Assembly: GCA_025997955.1 (NCBI GenBank)
Contig: BNVH01000015.1
Span: 1 to 49,200 of the forward strand
DNA: 49,200 nt
Direction: 5' to 3'
Source of the DNA: Synergistales bacterium
Lineage (GTDB): Bacteria; Synergistota; Synergistia; Synergistales; Aminobacteriaceae
Positions 34,913 to 44,188 of the stretch are shown piece after piece. The notes below the pieces were generated by a model. It had not been told where the DNA came from, made no database searches, and saw nothing but the letters and a program-made list of their open reading frames with translations. The stretch's first letter is position 1. Each line of letters starts with the position of its first letter. A program made the position numbers and the translations under genes.

Positions 34913-35857
34913 TCAGGCATTCAATAATTCAAGCCCCTCTTTGAGGTCAAACAGATCTTTTATCTTCAGGAATGAATCTGTGAGCTTATTAACCATCTCT
35001 GTCCTTTCAGCTTCCCCAATTTCGCCGGCAAAACCTGCGGATATTTTATTCGGGTCAAGGATGCCGGCAAACCGATCATCCGCGCCAAAGATTTGGTTAA
35101 ATTTTTCTACTGCCTCTGCGCTACCTTCCTTAGATCCATCAAAAAAACCATTGACTCCTCCGAGAACTCCGCTCTTAAACGCGCCATCCTCGGCGGCATT
35201 AGCAGCCTTAGCGAGCTTTGCAAGAGCGATGTTGGATGGGCTAATTCCGCCGGGTAAAATGGCGGCCAACGCCGCGTCACTGATATTTGGTTTTTCCTTC
35301 AGGCTTGAAAAAAATCCCAAAACGGCTCCTGAAGCAGTTCCTGTTGTGGCGCCCAACAAGCCGCCGCCAATCGAACCGCCCATACTGCCCGCTATAAAAG
35401 CCAAAGAACGAAGCACAAACATACCATAATCACCCAGATTGGGAGAACCCGATCTTCCGGCGTCCTGATATGTGGATGGAATCTGTGTTATCGGAAGCCT
35501 GCACATCGTTCCGTTCGGGCCCCACGTCGTAGCCTCAAAGCCCCACTCCTTCTTCAGTTTCGCTGACGCGGAGCTTTCTTGCGTCTTTGTTCTGTTCTCC
35601 CAAGCCTCAAACGTCCCCGCGCCCTTCGCCACCACGCCGGAGAGCGATTGTAAATTCGTCGAGATGTTGGACGACATCTTTTTAATATCGTCCAAATTAT
35701 TTCTTACCGTATCGCGCTCCCGACATCTCCAGCCGCTATTACGGTTAGCGTTTCTCAAACTGCCCAAAGCCTCGTCGACTAATTTTTGGGCATTCGTGAT
35801 GTTCTTTGCCTGATCGCGCATATAATCCGGGTCAAAACGTATAATAGTCGCTGCCAT
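34913..35857 (-). CDS. WXG100-like protein with glycine-rich C-terminal extension, candidate type VII substrate
   Basis: A 314-residue protein. Residues 1-95 form a two-helix WXG100-like domain with the turn tryptophan at position 43, but as W-R-C rather than W-x-G. A small linker follows (GTMCRLPITQ), then a glycine/alanine-rich hydrophobic stretch at 146-185 (SMGGSIGGGLLGATTG). The rest is soluble with helical character (DPNKISAGFAGEIGEAERTEM). No signal peptide is present. The layout fits a secreted substrate or pore-like effector; no known toxin domain is recognised. GGAGG lies upstream of the ATG. Confidence 0.65.
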   Translation of the reverse strand: MAATIIRFDPDYMRDQAKNITNAQKLVDEALGSLRNANRNSGWRCRERDTVRNNLDDIKKMSSNISTNLQSLSGVVAKGAGTFEAWENRTKTQESSASAKLKKEWGFEATTWGPNGTMCRLPITQIPSTYQDAGRSGSPNLGDYGMFVLRSLAFIAGSMGGSIGGGLLGATTGTASGAVLGFFSSLKEKPNISDAALAAILPGGISPSNIALAKLAKAANAAEDGAFKSGVLGGVNGFFDGSKEGSAEAVEKFNQIFGADDRFAGILDPNKISAGFAGEIGEAERTEMVNKLTDSFLKIKDLFDLKEGLELLNA

Positions 35858-35902
35858 AATAAACGCCTCCTAATGTGCAAGTGAACTAGACCAACATAAT
35901 TT

Positions 35903-36667
35903 CTAAAAATATGTATAAGTAATGTTGTTATTCGCGCCGCCTCTATTGCTAAACTCTTCGAAAGACATTGTTGTTTGGTGTCCATCCTCTTGGTCCGCCC
36001 AGTTGCTCTCGGTAAATGTTACGCGCGACGGTTGACCATTCTCGTATTCCACGTTTTCAATAAAAACGGAATGTCCGGGAAATCTTGCGACGCTATTAGC
36101 CTGAATATCCCCTCCCGTTCCTTGCGTGGTATAAGTTTCCAGTTGGTTGACTTCCATAGCGCGAGCGTGAGCATAGTATACGCAATCCATGTGTTCTCTC
36201 GAACTCCATTTATTTGTCCCTGTGGGAGTAATGGCGTTTAACGCGCTCGCGGGTAAGCTATAATAGCGTGAGTTCATATTCGGCGCGGCAAGGTTCGGAG
36301 AACCATTTGGAGCGTTACCGCCCAGTATCACTTCGCCGACTCCGTTGTTGCCGCCTGGCGTTATTACTGTCCTCGCTCCGTCGCCCATTGCTCTCGCCAG
36401 CACTTTGTCCGTATTCTCGTATGCGTTGGCGGCGTGGCTCAGGAAAGTTGAGTACTGCGTAAGATTTTCGTGCATGGCGTCAAACTTGGTTTTCATGTTC
36501 AGGATGTTTTGAAGCAAGATGTTGGGGAGCTTGCCGCTGAAATCGGGGCCCATTGCGCTCGCTGTTTTGTCTATGGTTTTTTGGCTTGCGAACATTCTCT
36601 CAACGCCACTCTTTATGCTGGCCGACTTGCTCAGTATCTGCTCTATTGTCGCTCTTATCTCCGGCAT
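35903..36667 (-). CDS. WXG-like / CHAP-domain peptidoglycan amidase, candidate type VII substrate or cell-wall opener
   Basis: A 254-residue protein. Residues 1-95 are two amphipathic helices of WXG100/LXG size, without a Trp at the turn (MGPDFSGKLP). A flexible Gly/Asn/Pro linker runs to about 150. Residues 150-254 match a CHAP (Cys-His amidase/peptidase) domain: Cys162 in DCVYYAHARAM, His199 in GHSVFIENV and Asn222 in ESNWADQ. CHAP enzymes cut peptide bonds in peptidoglycan. No Sec signal is present, so export by the neighbouring type VII-like machine is the simplest explanation. No immunity gene is evident. Confidence 0.75.
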   Translation of the reverse strand: MPEIRATIEQILSKSASIKSGVERMFASQKTIDKTASAMGPDFSGKLPNILLQNILNMKTKFDAMHENLTQYSTFLSHAANAYENTDKVLARAMGDGARTVITPGGNNGVGEVILGGNAPNGSPNLAAPNMNSRYYSLPASALNAITPTGTNKWSSREHMDCVYYAHARAMEVNQLETYTTQGTGGDIQANSVARFPGHSVFIENVEYENGQPSRVTFTESNWADQEDGHQTTMSFEEFSNRGGANNNITYTYF

Positions 36668-36686
36668 GGTTCTTGTCGTCCTTTCT

Positions 36687-36980
36687 TTAGAAAATCTTGA
36701 GAGTGGAGGAGACGGATTTATCCGTGTTGACGCAGTCGTCCACGACGCCCTTCATCATTTGCGCGTAGTCTTTTAGGGTCGTGTTGAACTTCTCCACTTC
36801 CTTGCGCGTGGCTTCGTATTTTTGAACGTAGACCCGCTGCGCGTCGCTTTTCCATGCGTCGGTCATAAACTCAATTTCTTTGCTGGTCTGAGCCAAGTTG
36901 AGCTCCTGCTCGGATATGGACTTCTCTATATTCTTTATGTTGCTCAACGTGTTCGTGACGTTTACCACCGTGATAGCCAT
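36687..36980 (-). CDS. WXG100-family protein (WxS variant)
   Basis: A 97-residue all-helical protein with the WXG100 helix-turn-helix layout. The turn tryptophan is at residue 43 in DAWKSDAQRVYVQKY, W-K-S in place of W-x-G. Helix 2 continues into a C-terminal segment (YAQMMKGVVDDC). Such proteins form antiparallel dimers and are the hallmark substrates or export partners of type VII secretion. A GAGGGGG site precedes the ATG. It lies between the CHAP gene and the small helical gene, suggesting it pairs with one of them. Confidence 0.85.
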   Translation of the reverse strand: MAITVVNVTNTLSNIKNIEKSISEQELNLAQTSKEIEFMTDAWKSDAQRVYVQKYEATRKEVEKFNTTLKDYAQMMKGVVDDCVNTDKSVSSTLKIF

Positions 36981-36984
36981 GCGG

Positions 36985-37293
36985 TTACCCCCTCATTCTT
37001 TCCGCCATTTCGCGGTCGATTTGCCGATATTTCGCGACCACGTCTTTTATATATCGCGACATGCTGGCGCAGTTGTCCATTTGAGCGCGTATTTTTTTAA
37101 TAGCTGCGGTCAACTGGCTTTCTAACGCTACGCGCGTTTCGCCCTCCATGCGTGTTCTATCTAATTTTGCTGGGTCCAACAGTCTGACGGCCGCCTCCAA
37201 TTTCGCGCGGGCGTCGTTGATATAATTTATATCCTTGTTGGCCTCGCTCTCGTCTATAACTATCTTGCCATCGTAATCCCTAAGCCCCGCCAT
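36985..37293 (-). CDS. Small helical protein, candidate type VII accessory (Lap/DUF5082-like)
   Basis: A 102-residue, mostly helical, charged protein without signal peptide, tryptophan or membrane segment. It begins MAGLRDYDGKIVIDE. I do not recognise a named family. Size, helix content and position next to a WXG100 gene resemble the small helical partners encoded with LXG effectors (Lap proteins). GGAGGTG lies at good spacing. It overlaps the 3' end of the preceding gene by 14 nt. Confidence 0.6.
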   Translation of the reverse strand: MAGLRDYDGKIVIDESEANKDINYINDARAKLEAAVRLLDPAKLDRTRMEGETRVALESQLTAAIKKIRAQMDNCASMSRYIKDVVAKYRQIDREMAERMRG

Positions 37294-37729
37294 TTGCGGT
37301 CACCTCCGCGTTTTCTGACTCCGGTAAATTCTTGAGTCTTTGTTTTATAAAACCGCTCAACTCTTCTTCGCTAATAAAAATAAGGGCGTCGTTTTCGTCC
37401 TCGCCGACTCTCTCAAGCAACAAAAAGGCCTTGGCCGCGCCGTATATTGTGGCGTGATAGGACGGCTCGTCGATAACGCGGCAAAATTCGGGACGCGCGC
37501 AAAAAGCCGCGCAGGCGGACAGGGCGAAGTCGATTGTTATCTCGCCCTTCGAGTTCTCCCTCAGAAGTTTTTTCTTGCGCAAGCCTCGCTTGACTTCTTC
37601 AAGCTCTTTCTCTCTGTCATTTTCGCCGGTGGGGAACGCGTACTCCACGCCGACGAGACGCTCGTACTTCAGTATCATAGCGCTGTAAAACAATTCTTTA
37701 TCGGATACGCGCAATGCTTTTTCACTCAC
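37280..37729 (-). CDS. Unknown protein, candidate EspG-like type VII chaperone
   Basis: A 149-residue soluble protein starting at GTG. An N-terminal helical part is followed by a basic helix and the pattern VKRGLRKKKLLRENSKGEIT, then a helix FALSACAAFCARPEFCRVID. This order (helix, RGL-type turn, G-x-hydrophobic strand, then a helix ending in ARP) resembles the start of mycobacterial EspG chaperones. The resemblance is by eye and weak. It sits between two WXG100 genes, where a substrate chaperone would be expected. Confidence 0.5.
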   Translation of the reverse strand: MSEKALRVSDKELFYSAMILKYERLVGVEYAFPTGENDREKELEEVKRGLRKKKLLRENSKGEITIDFALSACAAFCARPEFCRVIDEPSYHATIYGAAKAFLLLERVGEDENDALIFISEEELSGFIKQRLKNLPESENAEVTANGGA

Positions 37730-37806
37730 CCGTCAGTCACCCTTTCCTGCTTCTTGCGGCGACAAGGAAAGGCAAAAAGCGCCCCTTGCCGCCAAATCCG
37801 CACTTG

Positions 37807-38097
37807 CTACTTGCTCATTTGAGCCTTGAGCTGAGTATCGGTGTCGCGCAACGCCTGAGCGGCTAATTTCATCTTCCACCCAAAGTCCTGAACGTCCTCC
37901 GCAAACTTTCTGAATTGAGCGTCCCGCGCCTCGAATGTCTGCACGAAAGACTGCTGGGCAGCGCCCTCCCACTCGGCGGCCAAATCTTGCACGAGCTTGC
38001 GTATCTTGGCGTAAATCTGCTCGTGTTCCCCCTTCATGCTTATAAGCTGAGATGACTGTTGTTCCAACGTCTCCGGCGTTATCCGAATCTTCGGCAT
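37807..38097 (-). CDS. WXG100-family protein (canonical WEG)
   Basis: A 96-residue helical hairpin protein with a canonical W-E-G turn (AAEWEGAAQQSF, Trp at about residue 42) and a phenylalanine/glutamine-rich second helix. This is a textbook EsxA/ESAT-6-like type VII substrate. The ATG at 38097 has GGGGAAGG upstream; the frame is open a little further but lacks a better start. It follows the YukD-like gene by 35 nt. Confidence 0.93.
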   Translation of the reverse strand: MPKIRITPETLEQQSSQLISMKGEHEQIYAKIRKLVQDLAAEWEGAAQQSFVQTFEARDAQFRKFAEDVQDFGWKMKLAAQALRDTDTQLKAQMSK

Positions 38098-38132
38098 TAT
38101 AACCTTCCCCTTTCTTTGTCGCTTGTATATTC

Positions 38133-38402
38133 TCAACCCATTATGGGATAGAGTCTCAATACGCTTCCGTCAAAAGCTCCGATTCGCGCCATCGTCTCGT
38201 CGTTCGCTATGGCGCGCTCTTTAAATTCGAGGCGGTAATCTCGGCAGCCACTAAACTTATCGTTATCCAAAATTCGCAGTATTTCAAGCATTTTATTTTT
38301 TAACTCGGAGAAGGGCAAATGTGAGGGAATCTCCAAATCCACCTCGAAAATACTCACGTCTGAGTGGCTCGCGACGCTAAGCGTCACTATAAAACTATCC
38401 AT
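38133..38402 (-). CDS. YukD/EsaB-like ubiquitin-fold protein
   Basis: An 89-residue protein with the beta-grasp look of YukD/EsaB: a first strand with SFIVTLSVAS, a middle helix (PFSELKNKMLEIL), and a final GSVLRLYPIMG strand ending near Gly. YukD is a small component of the Firmicutes-type type VII system. The start ATG shares a base with the EssC stop (TGATG), so the two are translationally coupled; a GTG one codon upstream is possible. Confidence 0.8.
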   Translation of the reverse strand: MDSFIVTLSVASHSDVSIFEVDLEIPSHLPFSELKNKMLEILRILDNDKFSGCRDYRLEFKERAIANDETMARIGAFDGSVLRLYPIMG

Positions 38403-41400
38403 CACGCCGCCTCTATGGGCGCAAGAAGCGCTATTTTAACTCGCCAAACTTTGCGATTGCTTATAACACAGCCCTCCGACTCACCGAGCGCTATGTCCTC
38501 GCTGTTGTAAATCCCGTCAAAAAGGCTGTGGTTTTTGAGTCGTCCGCCCAGCGCTATGGCGTTGCCGATTGTCAAGCAGCTTTTTACTGGTTTTACCATT
38601 AAATTGTCGTGCCGTATGAGGCCGTCCGTGTCTCCCGCGATATAGACGTACATCCCGCATTCGGCGCCGCACCGGATGATGACGTCGAGTCTATCGGCGG
38701 CGTCGTATGAGATATCATTGTAGAACTCCACGAAGTCGTCCAAGCAGAGCGCCACTCGCGGCTCGTTTATGCCATTTTCGCTTCTGCGGTCGTACTCGCT
38801 GGCTAACTCCGCAAGGAACGCGTCACTCTCCGCGCTGTTGCGCGCGACTCTCGCGCCTTCACAAAGAGAAGCTAAGCGCGAGCCCTTTTCGTGGATATAA
38901 AGCCTTGTCCCCCCGTCTTTGTGAAGCGCGCGGGCTATCAGTCCCAAGACGTTTGTCTTGCCGCTGCCGGGCGAGCCCGATATGACGCAGCCGTTCATGT
39001 CGGCGAAAACGAAGTCAAACGGCTCTCTCGTCTCTTTGCCGACGCCGATTTGAACGCGCAGTTCGTCGGACGTCAAAGACGCCGCTATATCAGACGTGTT
39101 AAACATCTCGGCTCTCGGCCCCTTCCACGCGTCGCTTATGGCCCTGCAAAGTTCCTCTAATTTTCTGGCGCGCGCGCCCTCGCTAGCTTCCTCCACGCAA
39201 AGCGCGGTCTGAAACTCCAAAGGGCCCTTTGTAAAACCGCGCCCCGGGAAATTGGCCGGCTCCATTTTGCCGTCGCCCCCTACGAGAGGGCGATAGTCGG
39301 CTCTGTCGGTGAGTTGTAAGGCGTAGGACGATTTTATGTATTGCGCTATCCGGTACATAAAGCTCCCCTGACTTCCGGCGCTCATCATAAGATATAGACC
39401 CAAGCCGCCGCCCTCCCGCGCTATGACGCCGAGGGAGTCCAAAAAATCGGGATGCCTCTCATGAAGAGACGCCATATTGTCGATGACTATAATGATAGCC
39501 GGGACGGACTTGCCGGTTTTATCCATATAACCCTCAAGCGTCCCCACGCCCTCTTTTGAAAAGCGCGTTTTGCGCTCCGCTATCTCTGACAATATGTAGG
39601 CCTCAGCGTCTTTGACCTTCGCTTCGTCGTTGCTGTCAGCTACAAGGAGAGTGTGGGGTAGGCGGTCGAATATCTTCATGCCCCAGGCGCCGAAGTCCAA
39701 CACGAGAAACTGAACCTGACAGGGTGTATAGCACGTCGCGGCCGAAAGCAGGACGGTCTGCAAAAACGTGGTCTTGCCGGAGCTCGGCGCGCCGTAAAGC
39801 GCCTGATGCCCGGTTTCAAAAAAGTCCAAGACGAGCGGATACTGTCTTTGTTCCGCCGGGTCGTCCACAAGCCCGACGGTGACGGAAAGCCCCTCGTTGC
39901 GGGCCGTCCACTCCCCGTTTTTAAACGCCTCTCTTCCAAGAAGGAGCATAGAGAGCGAGATTTGTTTTGGCAAAGGGTCTGTCCATATTGAGCGGGTGTT
40001 TGACACGCCGTGCTTAGTAGCTGTCTCTTCGATGTACCGCCCCACGGCTTGACCTTCTTCTAAATCCGTACTCGCCTTATGAGCGGCCGCTTCGTCATGC
40101 ACTTCCGGGCAAATCCGTTCCCCGTTCAGCTTTACGATATTGATTCTGGCGGGGCCTTTGCGCCCGGCATCAGGGCTGTACGCCGCTCTGCTGTAAAAGG
40201 TTTGAACCTGCTCGTACACCTCAGCGCCGACTTTCACATAGGCGCGGCCTGGATGTCTGTTCTGGATCATATAGGCGTCCTGCGTACCGAGAATCTCCTT
40301 GCTCTCGCCGATATTGGCGGTTCTGAGGCAGATGCGGAATTTGCTGTTGGCCTCCACCTGTCCCGCCACAACCCCGCCCGGCGACTGCATCGAAAGAACC
40401 ATGTACATCCCAAGGCTGCGTCCTGTGCGGGCGATGGAGACAAACTCGTCCATCTGCTCCGGGTACTGCGTTTTCATCTCCGCAAATTCATCTATGACGA
40501 TAATGAGATATGGCATAGGGTCAAGCGGGCGTCCTTTCACAAGACGACCGTCATGACGAATCTCTTGATATTTGTGGATGTTGTTGACGCCGCTTTCCGC
40601 GAACACAAGCTCCCTCCGCGTGATTTCGCCGTGGAGCGAGCGCATGCTTCGCTCCACTATAGAAGCGTCGTTCACGTTGCTGATTACCCCCGCCACATGC
40701 GGCAAAGTCTTCAGAATACCGGACAATCCGTCGCCCTTGAAGTCTATCAATACGAAGCTGACGTCATGAGGGTGGAAGTTCAGCGCAAGGGACAAAAGCC
40801 AAGTCGTCAGAGCCTCGCTCTTGCCCGACCCTGACGTTCCGGCCACTATGCCGTGGGGGCCGTGTTTCTTCTCGTGTATGTCGAAGGCAAAAACTTCTCC
40901 GTTTTCTCTTATGCCTATAGGCGCCGCGATACTTTTAAAGGGCTTGTTACGGCTCCACCTGCCATATGCGTCCAACTCCTCGACGCGCCTCTCGCCATAT
41001 CCCTGCATAAATGTTATGTTGTCTGGTATGGAAAGCGATACTGAGCTTGTTTTCAGGCGAATTGGGGAGAGGGCGCGCGCGAAACTATTCATCAAATCGA
41101 GCGTCACACGCTCTTGTCTGAACGGGACGCGCTTACTCGCCGACTTTAACCTGATGGCTCCGTCCCCCGCGCCGCATTCGATAATGCCATGACATTCCCC
41201 CGGCAAAAGCCCAATGTCACCGTAGGCGTAGATTACAGCCATTCCAAGCCTTGCCGACTCGGGCAAGAGCTGCGTTCCGCTTTCCTCAACTAAAGACTTA
41301 TCCGCGAGCAGCAATAAATAAAAAGGCGTCTCGTTTTGCGTCTCGCGCCCCTCCCGCGAGTTAGCGGCGTTTCGGCGCCTTGTTTTCAGTATGTCGCCAA

Positions 41401-42904
41401 CCGCGCGCAAAAGCGGCGCGGCGTCACCCGACGCGCAAGCCACGAAACGCTCCGTCCTGCCTTCGTTCCATACGTGGGGGAGCCAGCGCACCCACTCCCA
41501 TTCTCGCGCCTCGCTTTTCGGGTAGACACATACGATTTTCACGTCCTCGTAGGAGTGACGCGCCGCTATACCGGCAAGGACTGTCCAAGATATTTTTTGC
41601 ATAGCGTCACGAGACCCGGCAAGCCCCGTTATAGACTCGGATAAAAACGAGTACGTAACTGGCGCGCCCGTTAGAGTTTCGTGCCTGTCTTTTAGTTTTT
41701 GCGCTTGCTCTAAAAGCTGGTCTTCTTCGAGAGTCAGCTGTTTTTGGGGAATTTTGATTTTTACGTTTGAGCGAATTGTTCCTGTCCCGAGGCGGACGGA
41801 TAGAAAGTCGTCGTCTCTGACCCCGCGCTCCCACAGGCGAAGCGCCAAGCCTTCAGCAAACGAGGCGCAAGTATATACATCAGGGTTGACGGCCGCGACG
41901 GCCATTAAAAACTTGCTCTCACTCTCCGTGACCTCGCTCTCCCGCTCTCTTAAGTGAGCCGCGTATTTTTCTTGCGCGAGGCGCGACATGTTGCGCCATT
42001 GTTTCATCTGCGTCCTATAATTCACGACAGCCAAAATTATACTGACTAAAGACATCGGAATTGTATAAACCATCATGGAGTAACTCTTCATAAAGAGCGA
42101 CACCGCCAGCATAACCGCTATCATCATAACGGGCGGCAGCAACACGGAAAGCCACGAGACGGAGGGCTTTTGCCCGGCGGAGGGAGGCTGGGAAATCTCG
42201 ACCTCCAAAGTCTCCGCTTCAGGCCTCAGCCTAGGCGAGCGCTGAAAGAACGGATAGGTTATTTCAGTCGCGTTTAAAGCGGTGGGCTTGCGTTTTAATT
42301 TAGATGAAAACGCGCATTCTCCCGCCGTATTGCCGAACATCAAGGAATCCCCGCGAAGCGTGAACTCAAAACCGCCTATGAACGCTATGCGATTTTCGCC
42401 CAAAAGCACGGCACGGCCCGGCGAGGCGCTTTTTCCGTTCAAGAACGTTCCGTTTCGGCTCTTTAAATCCTCTATCGTCCACTCGCCGCTCTCTCGCCTC
42501 AGAACCGCGTGAGAGGACGACACCTGAGAGCCGTTCAGGGAAATATCATTGCGGCGCGAACGGCCTATCGTGATTTTCGCAGCCCCTGTCAGAGAAATTT
42601 CACCCTTCACATCAGACCGCTTCTCGAATACCGCGAGCGACAAAGACTCGGAGATAAGCGCGGTGTCCCCCACGGACAACACGCGGTTGAACGCGCTTTC
42701 ACCGAATACCTCAAACGGCGCGGCGGTGGAGAGCGCGTGAACGCCCACGTCCGTCGCCGTCAATATCAAATGCGAAAGCGACAGGCCGAAGCCGTCAAGT
42801 CTCATGCTATCATTTTCGCCCGCGCCGGCGGTGACGCTTTCGCCGCGCAAAAGCGTAAGTTTGCGTATTTCTTTGGGCGCGTAAAAGACAAGAAAATAGT
42901 TCAA
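38402..42904 (-). CDS. EssC-like type VII secretion ATPase (FHA-FHA-TM-FtsK/SpoIIIE x3)
   Basis: A 1500-residue motor with the domain order of EssC. Residues 1-95 form a degenerate FHA domain. Residues 110-185 form a complete FHA domain (GRSRRND, SSSHAVL, SRNGTFLNG). Two membrane spans lie near 250-295. Three FtsK/SpoIIIE ATPase domains follow: Walker A GTSGSGKS at 689-696 with VIDEFAEM; GAPSSGKTT at 1038-1046 with VIDNMAS (Asn where the catalytic Glu is expected); GSPGSGKT at 1310-1317 with LDDF. The last two are probably substrate-binding or regulatory. The gene starts at TTG, 15 nt after the FlgT-like gene. This protein defines the locus as type VII-like. Confidence 0.95.
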   Translation of the reverse strand: MNYFLVFYAPKEIRKLTLLRGESVTAGAGENDSMRLDGFGLSLSHLILTATDVGVHALSTAAPFEVFGESAFNRVLSVGDTALISESLSLAVFEKRSDVKGEISLTGAAKITIGRSRRNDISLNGSQVSSSHAVLRRESGEWTIEDLKSRNGTFLNGKSASPGRAVLLGENRIAFIGGFEFTLRGDSLMFGNTAGECAFSSKLKRKPTALNATEITYPFFQRSPRLRPEAETLEVEISQPPSAGQKPSVSWLSVLLPPVMMIAVMLAVSLFMKSYSMMVYTIPMSLVSIILAVVNYRTQMKQWRNMSRLAQEKYAAHLRERESEVTESESKFLMAVAAVNPDVYTCASFAEGLALRLWERGVRDDDFLSVRLGTGTIRSNVKIKIPQKQLTLEEDQLLEQAQKLKDRHETLTGAPVTYSFLSESITGLAGSRDAMQKISWTVLAGIAARHSYEDVKIVCVYPKSEAREWEWVRWLPHVWNEGRTERFVACASGDAAPLLRAVGDILKTRRRNAANSREGRETQNETPFYLLLLADKSLVEESGTQLLPESARLGMAVIYAYGDIGLLPGECHGIIECGAGDGAIRLKSASKRVPFRQERVTLDLMNSFARALSPIRLKTSSVSLSIPDNITFMQGYGERRVEELDAYGRWSRNKPFKSIAAPIGIRENGEVFAFDIHEKKHGPHGIVAGTSGSGKSEALTTWLLSLALNFHPHDVSFVLIDFKGDGLSGILKTLPHVAGVISNVNDASIVERSMRSLHGEITRRELVFAESGVNNIHKYQEIRHDGRLVKGRPLDPMPYLIIVIDEFAEMKTQYPEQMDEFVSIARTGRSLGMYMVLSMQSPGGVVAGQVEANSKFRICLRTANIGESKEILGTQDAYMIQNRHPGRAYVKVGAEVYEQVQTFYSRAAYSPDAGRKGPARINIVKLNGERICPEVHDEAAAHKASTDLEEGQAVGRYIEETATKHGVSNTRSIWTDPLPKQISLSMLLLGREAFKNGEWTARNEGLSVTVGLVDDPAEQRQYPLVLDFFETGHQALYGAPSSGKTTFLQTVLLSAATCYTPCQVQFLVLDFGAWGMKIFDRLPHTLLVADSNDEAKVKDAEAYILSEIAERKTRFSKEGVGTLEGYMDKTGKSVPAIIIVIDNMASLHERHPDFLDSLGVIAREGGGLGLYLMMSAGSQGSFMYRIAQYIKSSYALQLTDRADYRPLVGGDGKMEPANFPGRGFTKGPLEFQTALCVEEASEGARARKLEELCRAISDAWKGPRAEMFNTSDIAASLTSDELRVQIGVGKETREPFDFVFADMNGCVISGSPGSGKTNVLGLIARALHKDGGTRLYIHEKGSRLASLCEGARVARNSAESDAFLAELASEYDRRSENGINEPRVALCLDDFVEFYNDISYDAADRLDVIIRCGAECGMYVYIAGDTDGLIRHDNLMVKPVKSCLTIGNAIALGGRLKNHSLFDGIYNSEDIALGESEGCVISNRKVWRVKIALLAPIEAA

Positions 42905-42919
42905 CGTTCAGCGCCTGCC

Positions 42920-44167
42920 CTACCACCAGGGCCAGGGGAGCATGCCCGTCCATTTGGGGCCTTCCGCCACCGTCACTTCGGGTTCCGGTTTGGGCTCAGG
43001 TGGCGCCACATCAGGTATTGTCGCGTTTATTGTCTGTTGCGTAAGTCCGTTTATCTCAAGGCCAAAATAGGACAAGGTAGACGCTATGGCCCTGGCGTTT
43101 TTCTCGGAGTTTACGTCGACCTCAAGGACGTTGTTCGAGTAGTCCCTCTCGTATACGCCGCCGCCCTTGCCCGCGAGCTCTTTTAGAATTTCCTCGATAT
43201 ACTCAACGCCCTTGAACGATATCTTGGCTATCTTGATGTTGACGGTTATGCCGGGTACGCCGCCCGGTGAGCCCGACACCAACGCGTAGGCTATTTTGTG
43301 GACTATCTCCTTGGACGCCTCCGCCGCCGCCTCGTTGAAGCACCTGTTGGCTCCGTCCTCCACAGTAAGGGACGGCTTTTTGCCGGTTGTTTTTTCGATA
43401 GTCTTAGATCCGATTTGATAGGCCGTTTTGGTCAATACGGCCTTCAGCTGAACCGCGCCCCTCACCCCAAACATGGTGATTCCCTCTATTTTCCCCTGTC
43501 GGAAGGGAGCGCCTATCGCCTTGCCCAAAATAATGACTTCGGCTCTGAGCGTGCGCGCCGCGTCCAAGATTTTAGACGGGTCGTTGTAGGCCGAACCTAG
43601 GTCGATATTAATTAGCGCGCGCGCCTGGTCTGGGTCTACGATGAGATACCCGGCTTTTTCAAATACGCGGAGCGTCTCGGCCTCGGCGGAGGATATAAAA
43701 GCCTGTTGGTCGCCTATCCTCTCGTCTATCAAAATCATCACGCGCGGGTTGCCGATAATGTCGATAATAGCGGGCCCAAGCACGCCGTCAAGCGCCGCGG
43801 CCGCCACCGCGCACTTGGCGGTGAGATGGAGTAGCCCGTCTTTGTCAACCCATTCTCTCGTTATATCAAACTTCTTGACGAGACCGTTGGTCTGAGAAAA
43901 AACCTTGTCGCGCACGACCTCAAAGTTTTCCATCTGAGTCACGCCCGTCACCATAGCGCCGAGGGCTTTCTCCAAAGCGTCGCTGTACGCCACGCGCTTC
44001 GCCTCGTCGCGCGCGGCGTTTTTGTTGTTATTTTTGACCGGGGCGTACCCCTCCGCGTCGTCAACGATATACATGCCGCGCTCCTGACGCACTCCGGCCG
44101 CGCTCAGCGACGGCGCGCATATGACGGCGGCGAGAAGCAGCAGGGCAAAACAAATTTTATTTTTCAT
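42920..44167 (-). CDS. Exported FlgT/LPP20-like envelope protein
   Basis: A 415-residue protein with an N-terminal signal peptide (FALLLLAAVICAPSLSAAG, no proper lipobox). An LPP20/FlgT-N-like segment follows (AARDEAKRVAYSDALEKALGAMV), then a FlgT-middle-like domain (PRVMILIDERIGDQQ; LRVFEKAGYLIVD) and a C-terminal part ending in a Pro-rich tail with PWPWW. FlgT-type proteins form periplasmic rings in diderms. No flagellar gene is present in the window. It lies directly upstream of essC, 15 nt apart. Confidence 0.7.
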   Translation of the reverse strand: MKNKICFALLLLAAVICAPSLSAAGVRQERGMYIVDDAEGYAPVKNNNKNAARDEAKRVAYSDALEKALGAMVTGVTQMENFEVVRDKVFSQTNGLVKKFDITREWVDKDGLLHLTAKCAVAAAALDGVLGPAIIDIIGNPRVMILIDERIGDQQAFISSAEAETLRVFEKAGYLIVDPDQARALINIDLGSAYNDPSKILDAARTLRAEVIILGKAIGAPFRQGKIEGITMFGVRGAVQLKAVLTKTAYQIGSKTIEKTTGKKPSLTVEDGANRCFNEAAAEASKEIVHKIAYALVSGSPGGVPGITVNIKIAKISFKGVEYIEEILKELAGKGGGVYERDYSNNVLEVDVNSEKNARAIASTLSYFGLEINGLTQQTINATIPDVAPPEPKPEPEVTVAEGPKWTGMLPWPWW

Positions 44168-44188
44168 ACTTCGTTTCCTCCGTTATGG

